Assembly: GCA_028825475.1 (NCBI GenBank)
Contig: JAPKAB010000004.1
Span: 1-64,000, forward strand
Reading direction: 5' to 3'
Source of the DNA: Ascidiaceihabitans sp.
GTDB lineage: Bacteria > Pseudomonadota > Alphaproteobacteria > Rhodobacterales > Rhodobacteraceae
DNA: 64,000 bases
A program made the translations under genes and the position numbers. Positions 1-9,461 of the stretch are shown piece after piece. Below the pieces are notes generated by a model. That model was given only the letters and a program-made list of their open reading frames with translations, was not told where the DNA came from and ran no database searches. The stretch's first letter is position 1; every line of letters starts with the position of its first letter.

Positions 1-202
1 TACTGCCGAGAAAATTCTAGTTTTCAACACAACCATTTTTCGGGGGGATTACCAAAGCATCTTCTGATTGTATTTCGGGCCGATTTTAGCAATCAACCTT
101 TCTCTAAATAGGTTCGCTATTTTTATTGATAGGTGTCGATCGCTTGTGAGCGATAAGCATTAGTCGCAGCTCCAATTCACATCATGCAGCGATGACAAGG
201 GT

Positions 203-252
203 ACCTGAGCCTTAACGCATTCGTCGGAGGCCGAGGCGTTAAGCTATCAGGT
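203..252. repeat. Imperfect hairpin at left edge
   Basis: A nested inverted repeat with arms ACCTGA/TCAGGT, CTTAACGC/GCGTTAAG and TCGG/CCGA around a tiny loop lies downstream of the MetC-like gene. It has no T-tract on either strand, so it is not a standard terminator. It could fold as RNA or ssDNA. Apart from this hairpin I see no supportable gene in bases 1-322. Confidence 0.4.
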
Positions 253-322
253 GTTCAACGCCAAAGGGTCACCGTTTTGTCGAGGTTGGTTGACGTGACT
301 CACCTAAGAGGTGTCCGACCAG

Positions 323-1477
323 CTAAAAATGGGTTTGTAACGCGCTCTTCAGATCACGGATCAAGTCGTCTGTATGTTCTAAACCGACATTCAAACGCAC
401 CAATCGCCCTGCGTAATCCTGCCCCGGTCTTTCGACATCAGGATACACAATGGCGAGACTGTTAACGCCCCCCCAGCTCAGCCCGATCTGAAACAATTCC
501 AAGCTATCGATGACTGCTTCAACCTGCATGGGGGAAACATCATCTGTGAACCAGATAGAAAAGACGCTTGTTGATCCCGTAAAATCACGTTTCCAGACGT
601 CGTGCCCTGGGCAAGAGGCAAGTGCTGGGTGAAACACAGCCTGTATTTTAGGATGATCAGCAAGCCAATGCGCCACTTGCAAAGTTGATTTTTCAAGCTG
701 CTCCAACCGCAAAGCCAGTGTTTGCAAACCCCGAAGCGCAAGGCTGCAATCATCGGGTGAAACCGCAAGTCCCAGTTGACGGTAAATTGGCCCCATCTGT
801 TCAAAAGCGGGCGCATCACGAACGGATACCGACCCCAACAACAGGTCGCTGTGCCCGCCCACATATTTGGTCAGTGCTTGAATACTTACATCAACGCCGT
901 GGCCAAAGGCGTCGAACATGACGCCAGCGGCATAGGTATTGTCTAACGCAACGGCAACGTCCTTGTTATGCGCTGCTTTCACAATCGCAGGTACGTCCTG
1001 AACTTCCATCGTCACGGACCCTGGGCTTTCGCACCATATCAATGCTGTGTTTGACCTAATGAGATCAGATATTCCTGCCCCAATCATGGGATCGTAGGCT
1101 TCGACCTCGATACCCAAGCCACGCAGAATACCTTCGGCCATTTCCTTGTTGGGGCCGTAGGCCGAATAAGGAACCAAAGCGTGACTGCCAGTTGTACAAT
1201 ATGCGAAATACACCAGTGCGATCGCCGCCTGCCCGCCAGGTACGATTAAAGTGCGATGCGCCCCTTCAATCTCAGCGATGCGTGCGGCCAATTCGAGCGC
1301 TGTTGGTGTTCCATACAAACCATAAGAATAACCATTTTCGGCTTGATCCCAGCTGTCTTTCACCGACGATTGATCATCAAAGAGGACGGTTGAGCCACGG
1401 TATACCGGCGTCGCTAGGGACTTATAGTCCCTGCGCGCACGCGGGTTTGGGTCAAGAAGTTTCGTACGCCAGTCCAT
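323..1477 (-). CDS. Cys/Met-metabolism PLP-dependent enzyme (MetC-like lyase)
   Basis: 384 aa, full length for the trans-sulfuration (cystathionine gamma-synthase/beta-lyase) family of fold-type I PLP enzymes, which are cytosolic. The expected PLP Schiff-base lysine is K204 in the sequence LTKYVGGHSD, and the cofactor-contact region SYGLYGTPT (residues 51-59) and the D179-N180 strand end are in the usual places. Family members cleave or form C-S bonds in cystathionine, homocysteine or methionine; the exact substrate cannot be read here. It is the last gene of a three-gene minus-strand operon, 7 bp after the M20 hydrolase, which suggests catabolism of an N-acylated or cyclic sulfur amino acid rather than housekeeping methionine synthesis. 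It ends with TAG, so TAG is a normal stop in this genome. Confidence 0.85.
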   Translation of the reverse strand: MDWRTKLLDPNPRARRDYKSLATPVYRGSTVLFDDQSSVKDSWDQAENGYSYGLYGTPTALELAARIAEIEGAHRTLIVPGGQAAIALVYFAYCTTGSHALVPYSAYGPNKEMAEGILRGLGIEVEAYDPMIGAGISDLIRSNTALIWCESPGSVTMEVQDVPAIVKAAHNKDVAVALDNTYAAGVMFDAFGHGVDVSIQALTKYVGGHSDLLLGSVSVRDAPAFEQMGPIYRQLGLAVSPDDCSLALRGLQTLALRLEQLEKSTLQVAHWLADHPKIQAVFHPALASCPGHDVWKRDFTGSTSVFSIWFTDDVSPMQVEAVIDSLELFQIGLSWGGVNSLAIVYPDVERPGQDYAGRLVRLNVGLEHTDDLIRDLKSALQTHF

Positions 1478-1484
1478 TGTTAGC

Positions 1485-2657
1485 TCACTTTAATGTCGGT
1501 TGGTTTTGCATCAACAATATCGTTTCCAGATAAATGAGAGCGGCTGACCTGATTTCTGAAATAGGAACGTACTCGTTAATTGAGTGGCATTGCGCCAAAT
1601 CACCGGCACCACATATAACGGTGGGACACCCAAAATTGGGCGCATCCGTTGAACCGGGAAAGGTCATGTATTCAGCGTCTTGGCCAGTGACCCGTTTAAC
1701 GGCTGTGGATATTGCCTGAACGATTGGCGATGACATGTCTGTTTTAAGGGATGGACAATTCAGACTTGGTGCCGAAATTTCATAGGTGAAATCGGGTATG
1801 CTTGCCGCAAGTTGTTCCAATACCTCTGTAAGTTCAGAACTGACACTGTCGTAGGTTTCGCCCGGAATGGTACGACGGTCGACCTCGATCTCGCAAAAAT
1901 CAGGAACTGACGACGCGCCTTCGCCACCTTTGATGGCACCGATACTGAATGTGGGTCTACCGCATAGTGGATCGGGGTTGCGCGTTGACAGCGTGTTTGC
2001 GTAGGTCTGCAATGCGTCGATGACGGCTGACATGTGGTAAATCGCGTTGATCCCATTCACGGGAACGCTTGAATGTGTGGATTTGCCGTAAGTTCGTATG
2101 AAAAGGCAAATTTGTCCGCGATGGGCTGTGCTGATTGCCAACTTGCTAGGTTCGGCAACAATAGCGCAATCAATGTGCGGACCGTTTTCGCCAAAGTCTT
2201 TGGAGCCGATCATCGCGTCTTCTTCATCTACAACGCCTGCAATTATCACATCCCCGTTGAGCGGCGCGTCGCTGGCAACAAGTATACGTGCCACTTCCAG
2301 ATAGACGGCTAAGCCTGCTTTCATGTCACACGAGCCGCGCCCGTGAATGCACCCGTCCAAAATTGTGGGCTCAAACGGGTTTTCATATCCGGGTACACCG
2401 ACCGTATCCAAGTGGCCTGCAAGCATGATAGTTGGCCCATCACCTGTCCCTTTGAGGCGGCCCCAAACATTGCGGCGACCATCAGCAACATGGGCAGAGG
2501 ACACATCTAACCCGATTTCCTTCATTCGCGTTTCGAAAAATAGCGCCATTTCCTCTTCGGCAGGACGCTTTGGATCAGCATTACCGAACGTGTTCACGCT
2601 AGGAATGCGGACCATCGCAGATAGATCGTTTATCAGGTTTTGCTCATTCACTTGCAT
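1485..2657 (-). CDS. M20 family amidohydrolase (acetylornithine deacetylase-like)
   Basis: About 390 aa, the size of ArgE/DapE-type zinc amidohydrolases. Metal-site elements are visible (numbering from an upstream GTG six codons earlier): H88-x-D90 in AGHLDTV, D117 in GSCDMKAG, and the catalytic-base/ligand pair E151-E152 in VVDEEDA. The family removes N-acyl groups from amino acids. I chose the ATG at 2657 because GGAGGA lies about 10 nt upstream; the longer reading begins at a GTG inside that Shine-Dalgarno. It lies 20 bp after the racemase-family gene and 7 bp before the MetC-like gene, so the three are almost certainly co-transcribed. It is unlikely to be the arginine-pathway enzyme because no arg gene is nearby. 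Confidence 0.85.
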   Translation of the reverse strand: MQVNEQNLINDLSAMVRIPSVNTFGNADPKRPAEEEMALFFETRMKEIGLDVSSAHVADGRRNVWGRLKGTGDGPTIMLAGHLDTVGVPGYENPFEPTILDGCIHGRGSCDMKAGLAVYLEVARILVASDAPLNGDVIIAGVVDEEDAMIGSKDFGENGPHIDCAIVAEPSKLAISTAHRGQICLFIRTYGKSTHSSVPVNGINAIYHMSAVIDALQTYANTLSTRNPDPLCGRPTFSIGAIKGGEGASSVPDFCEIEVDRRTIPGETYDSVSSELTEVLEQLAASIPDFTYEISAPSLNCPSLKTDMSSPIVQAISTAVKRVTGQDAEYMTFPGSTDAPNFGCPTVICGAGDLAQCHSINEYVPISEIRSAALIYLETILLMQNQPTLK

Positions 2658-2677
2658 TGGCTGCAATTCCTCCACGC

Positions 2678-3448
2678 TCAGATACTAAACAGCCTACCGA
2701 AACCTGCAAGCTTATCATCAATTCCAACCAGTCGCAGCAGATGCCATGCAAGAGCATGATTGCTGGCTATAACGGGTTTTCCAAGTTCTGCTTCGGCCTC
2801 ATCAATAATTCCGGCAGCTCGAAGGCTGGTACAGGAAATGAAGATGCCGTCGCATAGCTCCGATTTCCCAAGTGCAACTGCCGCCTTCAAAATCGACTTT
2901 GGATTAATCTGCCCCACCAAAATGTCGTTTTCCTCATAGAAAGATCCAACAACTGTGATAGCGATACCTGCCTCCCCAAAACGCTGCTGCATCGCTTCGG
3001 TTACCTCTGGTGTGTAGGGTGTTAGCAATCCCAGGCGTTCAACGCCCAATGCCTTGAGCGCCGCCTTGGCAGCGGTCAAAGGGTTACTTGATGGAATATC
3101 TGGATGACTTTCTTTCAAAATCGCCTTAACGCGATCTTCGCCAATGATCGTAGCTCCCGAAGTACAAGCATAACCAATCGCATTCAGTCCCAAATACTCA
3201 GGGAGTAGGCCCGCAGCGATTGGCAACTCTTCTTCCATTTTCGCAAGGCTTTTGGCGTTAACAACAGTCTCGTTAGTCAAGCGCGCATGATATAAATCGA
3301 CCTCCACAGCGTCCGTCAATTGCTGCAACTCTCGTTCCAACGTTTGATCTGACGCGAGCACGAGGAGACCAATACGGGCCCTTGCTTTGAGGTCCGGATC
3401 GGTGGAGAATTCGAAGCGTGTGATTACGGGTGCGGTGGTTTCATGCAT
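2678..3448 (-). CDS. Asp/Glu racemase superfamily protein (maleate isomerase/EutA-like)
   Basis: 256 aa, typical for the maleate cis-trans isomerase/arylmalonate decarboxylase branch of the Asp/Glu racemase superfamily. The two cysteine loops expected for the two-base mechanism are present: a CTSGA motif near residue 95 and SCTSLR near residue 205. EutA proteins of ectoine-utilisation clusters belong to the same branch, but the other ectoine genes are absent here. It is first in the operon with the M20 hydrolase and MetC-like lyase, so a role in isomerising or racemising an amino-acid-derived substrate before deacylation and C-S cleavage is plausible. The exact reaction is unknown. Confidence 0.75.
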   Translation of the reverse strand: MHETTAPVITRFEFSTDPDLKARARIGLLVLASDQTLERELQQLTDAVEVDLYHARLTNETVVNAKSLAKMEEELPIAAGLLPEYLGLNAIGYACTSGATIIGEDRVKAILKESHPDIPSSNPLTAAKAALKALGVERLGLLTPYTPEVTEAMQQRFGEAGIAITVVGSFYEENDILVGQINPKSILKAAVALGKSELCDGIFISCTSLRAAGIIDEAEAELGKPVIASNHALAWHLLRLVGIDDKLAGFGRLFSI

Positions 3449-3851
3449 TCAGGGCCTCTTTTGAAGATTATGCTAACCGTGACCTCCAGCACCTTGCATG
3501 GCAAAATGCGACACGCTCGAGAAACTTCCGGCTATTAGATTGAGTTACTGTCTCCTTAAGGATCGTTCATTGAAGGCGGGTACCAGCCCGTGAAATTGGA
3601 CGCGAAGCTGGTGAGCATCTTAATCGGTCTATCATCGGTCATTTAGCAGGCAAAAGGCGGGTTAGCTGCGATATTGAATCGATTGAACGAGGAACCTGCA
3701 AGTACGCTTCTTAGCATATCTAACGGTAGAAAACTCAAGAAGCGGACATCTGATCGAGGACACACTAGAGAAAATTTGTCCGCTTCTAGGAAGCTGCAAT
3801 GCGGTTGCGCGCACGCAGGCTAAGGGCCGTTTGCGTCGTTTTGAGCCAAAC
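3449..3851. other. Intergenic region
   Basis: A 403-bp gap with no supportable gene. It should carry the promoter of the leftward racemase-M20-MetC operon. It also holds an 11-bp perfect inverted repeat, listed separately. Confidence 0.5.
3738..3787. repeat. 11-bp inverted repeat (AGAAGCGGACA / TGTCCGCTTCT)
   Basis: Perfect arms at 3738-3748 and 3777-3787 are separated by 28 bp. There is no T-run, so it is not a simple terminator. It could be a regulator site, a folded RNA, or a remnant of an interspersed repeat. Confidence 0.45.
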
Positions 3852-5276
3852 CTATTTCAATTTGACCCAAAACGACGCTTTACGATCATGAGAAATGCGG
3901 AGTGTCTCAAAATAATCGGCGTGGGATTGGAATGTGCCATATTCATGGATGGCATCGTCAAGGACGGAACAGTCCATCAAATGATCTGCCGCATGACCGT
4001 ACAGTGACGAGCGCCCCTCACCTAAGGCAAAGTCGATCATCGCACGCCACAACAGAACCGCCGGTAGCGGGTGACGCTCTCGCAGAGCTTCGGCAGCAGG
4101 CGTCAATATATCATAGCGATTACCGTCGATCTCATCCGATCGGTTTTCAATCAGTTGGGCAGCAGACAGCAAGTCAGGCCATTCTAGAAAAAAGGACAAT
4201 GCTGTAGAAAAACTCGGATAGGCCAGAACATGCGCTCTCGCCTTTTCTTCCGCCTCAACATCCTCGAAGTCGGGAAGAGCTTTAATATATGTACGCAAAT
4301 GAAATTGATCGAGCGTCTTTTTAAAGTAAGACCAGCGGTATTCTTGCGCATCTTTGTTACGCCCCAATGCTTCGAGAGTAGCAAGATAACTGTGGTTCCA
4401 AGCCTCTTGCCCAAAGTCTTCTTGGTCAACATCATTCAAAAGCGTCAATGCGTCTTCAGTGCGGCCTTCATTTACAAATAACAGTGCGACTTCGGCAGCG
4501 GTATCTTTGCGTTTCAACTCCTTTGACGTGAATTGCGCAACATAGGCGTGCATATCGCCCGCCGCCGCTGCGATTTCTTGAAGGCAGGACTGAACGAACC
4601 GTTCTTTACGCTCAGCAGCTGAATCAACATGACCCCCGCGCAACTCCCGCAGGAACAGAATTGCATCGTGCTGTTCGGCTTCAACATCAATTGGTTGAGC
4701 CGCGAAGTTTTCGACGTGCTGCCTTAGCTGATTTAAACCGGTTGCCCCAAGAGATCCCGATAGAATTCCAATGATCCCATCCCATTCCCCGTACCCGTTG
4801 TCTTGGATGACATTCCAGACACGCGCAGCCAGAGTCTCAACGTTCACCAACGCCAAGGGTGCGATAGCTTCAAAATGCAAGATAGCGGCCCGGAAAACAT
4901 CGCCAACGTCGCCCCGACTATCGTCAACGCGCTCATAGATAGATGGGGCAATCTCGATAAATTGCCAAAGCAACTCAAACGCAGCGGGTGGATCCTCTGG
5001 CGCGACTTTTTCAACGATCATTATGACTTGTGTATCAATATCTTTGATCAGGGCTTTTCGTTTACGCCAGCCTACAAAACTATTGGATTTACGCAATGTA
5101 ACGAGGCGTTTCCGGATAGCGTGCACAAGCTCTGACGCACCCAAATTATGGCTTAATTCTAATCTCAGACGACGTTTGATGTCCGCACTACCGGTGCTCA
5201 CTTCGATCAAGAGGTCTGCTAATTTTTTTGCACCAAGAGCTTCAAGATTATCTGTGTTTAAAGTTTTCTTTGACAT
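3852..5276 (-). CDS. DUF6880-like protein of unknown function
   Basis: 474 aa with no signal peptide or membrane segment, so probably cytosolic. The N-terminus (LEALGAKKLADLLIEVS, then the charged stretch ADIKRRLRLEL) resembles the proteobacterial family I know as DUF6880. The rest is almost entirely alpha-helical, with repeated pairs of short helices in the C-terminal half suggesting a TPR/HEAT-like superhelix. Function is unknown. It is a single gene: the racemase operon lies about 400 bp downstream and an Lrp gene about 195 bp upstream, on the same strand. The start fits the conserved N-terminus. Confidence 0.7.
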   Translation of the reverse strand: MSKKTLNTDNLEALGAKKLADLLIEVSTGSADIKRRLRLELSHNLGASELVHAIRKRLVTLRKSNSFVGWRKRKALIKDIDTQVIMIVEKVAPEDPPAAFELLWQFIEIAPSIYERVDDSRGDVGDVFRAAILHFEAIAPLALVNVETLAARVWNVIQDNGYGEWDGIIGILSGSLGATGLNQLRQHVENFAAQPIDVEAEQHDAILFLRELRGGHVDSAAERKERFVQSCLQEIAAAAGDMHAYVAQFTSKELKRKDTAAEVALLFVNEGRTEDALTLLNDVDQEDFGQEAWNHSYLATLEALGRNKDAQEYRWSYFKKTLDQFHLRTYIKALPDFEDVEAEEKARAHVLAYPSFSTALSFFLEWPDLLSAAQLIENRSDEIDGNRYDILTPAAEALRERHPLPAVLLWRAMIDFALGEGRSSLYGHAADHLMDCSVLDDAIHEYGTFQSHADYFETLRISHDRKASFWVKLK

Positions 5277-5471
5277 AGTTCGAGCCTGTCAGTTTGAGTG
5301 AGTGAAAGAAAGTACCCTCCGGAACGTTTTTCTGGTCACGTTACCATGTTGATGCAGCGAAAGCCCGGTCTGACGGGCCGCACTACTACATTACAGAGAG
5401 TGGTCGAATGCAGGAAAGAGCCCATGTTGTATTAAACTGCTGTATCTTCGAATGTCCGCTTTAAAACGTAT

Positions 5472-5933
5472 CTAAACCTCGACAGGCAACGCGCCCGAGA
5501 TTTTCATTTGTCGTAAAATAAAGGTGGTTGTCGTTGTTTTCACAACCTTCAGTCTAAGTAGCCGGTGCATTATAAACTGCTCAAGGCTTTCGGGATCTGT
5601 GGCCGCAACTTTCAAAATGTAATCGAAGTCGCCAGTGATCGAAGAACATTCCAACACTTGTTCATTCGTATCGATGAAGTTCTGAAATTCTCTGATCGAA
5701 GAGGCGTCGTAACCGACGAGGGAAACCTGAATGTGGGCAAGCGCGCGCAGGCCCAGCTTTTTGCCGTCCACGATTGCCGCGTAACGGGTGATATAGCCCT
5801 CTTCTTCGAGACGTTTCACGCGCCTCCAACACGGGGACGCAGACAGACCCACCGCATCGGAGAGTGTTTGCGTGCTGGCGCGCCCATTGCGCTGAAGTTC
5901 TTTCAGGATCAGTTTCTCAAATGGGTCTAGCAA
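5472..5933 (-). CDS. Lrp/AsnC family transcriptional regulator
   Basis: 153 aa, the standard Lrp/AsnC length. An N-terminal winged helix (residues about 3-60, with LSDAVGLSASPCWRRVKRLEEEG as recognition region) is followed by the RAM effector-binding domain (about 68-150, with a GDFDYILKV-type turn). Such proteins form dimers to octamers and sense amino acids. It is divergent from the ThDP enzyme at 6076 across a 142-bp gap, so the simplest reading is that it controls that gene and itself from this gap. Confidence 0.9.
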   Translation of the reverse strand: MLDPFEKLILKELQRNGRASTQTLSDAVGLSASPCWRRVKRLEEEGYITRYAAIVDGKKLGLRALAHIQVSLVGYDASSIREFQNFIDTNEQVLECSSITGDFDYILKVAATDPESLEQFIMHRLLRLKVVKTTTTTFILRQMKISGALPVEV

Positions 5934-6075
5934 AAATTTACCTACATTTTAGTAATTTGAACGGTAACTTACCCATTATTGTCGATATTGGATAAATTTG
6001 GAAGACTTTTTCTTTATGTTCGAGATTACCATCCTCAAACATTCCAAACTTCCGCATTGAAGAAAGATCACCCAA

Positions 6076-7698
6076 ATGAGCCCTGTAAACTATGTCTATC
6101 AATCCATAGCACGTGCCACAAAAGACCATGGAACGACGAAAATGTTCGGGCTGATGGGAGATGCGAACCTGTTTATGGTGGACAGTTTTGTGCGCGAATG
6201 TGGTGGAGATTTTGTTCCCGCAGCCCACGAGGGAAGTACTATTTTGATGGCGGCGGCCTATGCCCATGTCTCAGGGAATGTCGGAGTTGCAACCGTAACG
6301 CACGGGCCAGCTCTTACCAATTGCATCACGACGCTCGTTGAGGCCACCAGAATGCACACCCCATTGGTTATTCTGGCTGGTGATACTCCCGTCGCTAATC
6401 CGCGCCACCTTCAAAGCATCGATCAACGTGAACTTGTGAAAGTGACTGGCGCAGGGTTCGTTCAGCTTCGCTCGCCGACAACGGTGACAGAAGATGTTGC
6501 GCAGGCGTTTTACCGTGCACAGGTTGAACGGCGTCCAATTGTCTTGAACATGCCCGCTGATTTCATGTGGCAGGAGACGGACCACGCCAAGAAGGTCCTT
6601 GATGTTTTCACAAAACCTGGCGGGGTCGCTGAAGGCGACACTCTCGACAATGCTATTGGCATGATCGCCTCTGCCAGACGTCCACTAATTTTGGCAGGCG
6701 GTGGGGCCATTCACGCGCGTGACGAATTGGTGCGCTTGGCGGAAAGGTTGGAGGCACCGCTTGCCACCACTTTGCGCGCTAAAGGCCTGTTCAACGACCA
6801 CCCATTTAACATCGACATTTTCGGCACGCTTTCCACGCCTGCAGCTTATGATTTGATCGCGCAATCCGATTGTATTGTCTGCTTTGGCACCGCGTTACAT
6901 GACTTTACGACGGATCGTGGCAAGCTGATGAAGGACAAACGGATCATTCAAATCGACGTTGACCCGACTGCGATTGGCGGCGGCTTGCATCCTGACGCGG
7001 CCCTTGTCGCGGACTCGGCATTGACTGCTGAGACCATATTGTATTGGCTAAACGAGGCCGAAATTCCAGCAAGCGGATTCACCCGTGATCTGAATACCGT
7101 CACGCTCACCGCACATGTGGCAGGAACAGGCAAGGTCTCAGAGGGCTTCGTCAACTATGTAGATACACTTGAACGGCTCGAAAATGCCTTGCCAACGGAC
7201 CGCCTGTTGGTCACCGATGGAGGGCGTTTTATGACCGAGGTCTGGTGTCGCATCTCGACTCCCAATCCACGTAGTTTTGTTAGCACTGTCGGCTTCGGTG
7301 CAATCGGGCTAGGTTTGCAAACCGCTATAGGTGCAGCTGTTGCAGCACCAGATCAGCCAGTTGTCCTGTTTAGCGGTGATGGTGGTTTTATGATGGGCGG
7401 CATTAACGAGTTCAACACGGCTGTACGCCTTGGGCTTGATTTGATTGTAATTATCGCGAACGACTCCGCCTATGGGGCTGAACACATCCAGTTTGTTGAC
7501 CGTAAAATGGACCCAAGTTTGACAGAGTTTTCTTGGCCATCCTTTGCCGAAATCGCAACGTCCCTTGGTGGGCAAGGATTTGAGGTGCGCTCAAGTGAAC
7601 AACTTGAAACGGCCTTGCAGGCTCTCGGAAACCGCACTGGCCCAAGCTTAATTGAGCTACGTCTAGACCCCGCTGATGTTCCTGCAATGCGCATTTAA
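6076..7698 (+). CDS. Thiamine-diphosphate-dependent enzyme (acetolactate synthase/benzoylformate decarboxylase type)
   Basis: 540 aa, right for the POX/ALS/BFD family: N-terminal PYR domain, central Rossmann-like domain and C-terminal PP domain. The ThDP-activating glutamate is E52 (PAAHEGST); the Mg/diphosphate motif starts at G434-D435-G436, with its asparagine about 28 residues on (VIIANDSAYG). The family decarboxylates or ligates 2-oxo acids. There is no small regulatory subunit gene beside it, as would be expected for biosynthetic IlvBN, so a catabolic 2-oxoacid decarboxylase is likely. The upstream divergent Lrp-type gene suggests amino-acid-responsive control. The substrate cannot be assigned. 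Confidence 0.85.
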   Translation: MSPVNYVYQSIARATKDHGTTKMFGLMGDANLFMVDSFVRECGGDFVPAAHEGSTILMAAAYAHVSGNVGVATVTHGPALTNCITTLVEATRMHTPLVILAGDTPVANPRHLQSIDQRELVKVTGAGFVQLRSPTTVTEDVAQAFYRAQVERRPIVLNMPADFMWQETDHAKKVLDVFTKPGGVAEGDTLDNAIGMIASARRPLILAGGGAIHARDELVRLAERLEAPLATTLRAKGLFNDHPFNIDIFGTLSTPAAYDLIAQSDCIVCFGTALHDFTTDRGKLMKDKRIIQIDVDPTAIGGGLHPDAALVADSALTAETILYWLNEAEIPASGFTRDLNTVTLTAHVAGTGKVSEGFVNYVDTLERLENALPTDRLLVTDGGRFMTEVWCRISTPNPRSFVSTVGFGAIGLGLQTAIGAAVAAPDQPVVLFSGDGGFMMGGINEFNTAVRLGLDLIVIIANDSAYGAEHIQFVDRKMDPSLTEFSWPSFAEIATSLGGQGFEVRSSEQLETALQALGNRTGPSLIELRLDPADVPAMRI

Positions 7699-8236
7699 TA
7701 CCATCGTTCCCTGACAGCGCTACAGCGGACCTTTCAGCCGTGAAACGCCAACGGCAGGATCGTCACGCATTGCTGAACTTCGTGCGAAGCGCAGCGAACG
7801 TCAGGTTCTTGCGATTTGCCGATTTGTTTAAAATTGTTTTGATGCCCCACAGTCATATTGAATAGTTATAAATTCACTTTTATGATACCGAAGAACCTAT
7901 AAATAACGACTAAACATCAGATACTTAATAGATTTTAGCTCCCCCACCTCTACAGCCGGAGCAATTACTATTTAGGCACTTTATTCGGTTGGACCAAACG
8001 TTCTACTCCTTGACCAACGCACAACCAAAAAGTTCTTCAACTCTTGAGTAGGTTCCGCCCAATTATTGCCGGGACCGAGAATGAAGAAATCGAGGCTTGG
8101 AAAATGTGCTCGCGGTTAGCGATGCAACAGCGTCATCCCCAACAGAACACTAGTTCTACAAAGGCGGAAATTTTTAGTCATTGAAGCTCTTTCAAAGAGG
8201 TGCGACGATTGTGTCATAACGTCCACGAGGTTCGAA
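7699..8236. other. Intergenic region
   Basis: 538 bp with no convincing open frame. The second half is A+T-richer than the flanks and may carry the promoter for the serine hydrolase at 8237. No tRNA or strong terminator hairpin was recognised. Confidence 0.4.
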
Positions 8237-9400
8237 ATGTCCAAAGTTATGCAAGGCTTCCCGCCAGCGGAACCAGACCGCGCTTCGCTCGCCAATTGGC
8301 GCAAAGCTCCTTATTGCCAATGGGCGTTTCATCATGTGCGAGAAATTATTCCATCTACTGACATCCCAAACGATCCAAAAGACATTTGGGAACTGGAACA
8401 CGACACTATAGATACAACCAGTTTGGACCTAGAAGACACCATGGTTGAGACAGACAGCGATGCAGTTGTTATTCTACACAAAGACAAATTGATCCATGAA
8501 TCCTATCGCAATGGAATGACGTCACGAGATCCGCATATTTTAATGTCAGTTTCAAAGTCCATGCTGGGCTTGGTTGCTGGGACATTGATAGAGCGTGGCG
8601 AATTGAATGAAGATGATCTGATAACAAAGCATCTACCTGAGCTCGCAAGTACTGCTTATGCTGGTGCGACGGTACGTGATCTACTGGACATGCGTGCTGG
8701 CGTCTTGTTCGACGAAGATTATCTTGCCACTGAAGGTCCCATTGTCGACTATCGGTTTGCAGCGAACTGGAACCCAGTCCCAAAAGATCATGAGGCCGGC
8801 GACCTACGGTCTTTTATGTCAGTATTAACCAAGTCGGACGGACCACACGGCGGTCGGTTTCACTATGTCTCGCCGAACACAGACCTGTTGGCTTGGGTTT
8901 TTGAGCGGGCAACCGGGATGCGCTACGCAGATCTTGTGAGCGAAAGGCTGTTGAAACCGCTGGGGGCAGAAGCCTCAGGTTACATTACCGTTGATCGTAT
9001 AGGCGGCGCGCGTGCGGCGGGTGGAAAATGTTTGCTCGCAAGGGATTTGGCGCGCGTAGGCATGATGATGGCTAACGGTGGGCAACGTGACGGAAAACAA
9101 ATTATACCGGCGAGTTGGATAGAAGACATCGTCAAAAACGGCGATCCCCAAGCTTGGAAAGATGGCGATTTTTACGAAAACATGGGGCAGAGAGATATCC
9201 ATTATCGTTCAAAATGGTATATTCAGCGCGGCGCTGAACCAATGATCTTTGGGATCGGAATTCACGGTCAGTTTTTATTCGTGGATCCTGCTAGAAAGCT
9301 TTCAGTTGCATGGTTTTCCAGCCAGCACGCTCCGATGGACAGTGAACCTTTCGGGAAAACACTCGCAACAATCGAAAGAATTCGCGCGTTGATTTCTTAA
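8237..9400 (+). CDS. Serine hydrolase, beta-lactamase/NylB-like family
   Basis: 387 aa. Class C beta-lactamase-fold hydrolase with the nucleophile motif S104-V-S-K107 and the Y210-V-S-P-N-T-D motif typical of 6-aminohexanoate-dimer hydrolase (NylB) and EstB-type carboxylesterases. A C-terminal GIHGQF segment takes the place of the KTG strand. No signal peptide is visible, unlike true beta-lactamases, so a cytosolic esterase or amidase is more likely than an antibiotic-resistance enzyme. It stands alone, with AT-rich intergenic sequence on the left and the DUF1415 gene about 60 bp to the right. Confidence 0.85.
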   Translation: MSKVMQGFPPAEPDRASLANWRKAPYCQWAFHHVREIIPSTDIPNDPKDIWELEHDTIDTTSLDLEDTMVETDSDAVVILHKDKLIHESYRNGMTSRDPHILMSVSKSMLGLVAGTLIERGELNEDDLITKHLPELASTAYAGATVRDLLDMRAGVLFDEDYLATEGPIVDYRFAANWNPVPKDHEAGDLRSFMSVLTKSDGPHGGRFHYVSPNTDLLAWVFERATGMRYADLVSERLLKPLGAEASGYITVDRIGGARAAGGKCLLARDLARVGMMMANGGQRDGKQIIPASWIEDIVKNGDPQAWKDGDFYENMGQRDIHYRSKWYIQRGAEPMIFGIGIHGQFLFVDPARKLSVAWFSSQHAPMDSEPFGKTLATIERIRALIS

Positions 9401-9461
9401 AACTGTAATGAAAACTTTGCTAGAGACCTTATCAGCCACTTTCATGTAGAAATCGGCAAAA

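Noticed and set aside
203-252. Integron attC site
   Set aside because: The right end fits GTTRRRY, but the whole element is about 50 bp with continuous stems, lacks the two-box layout and the left end does not match RYYYAAC.
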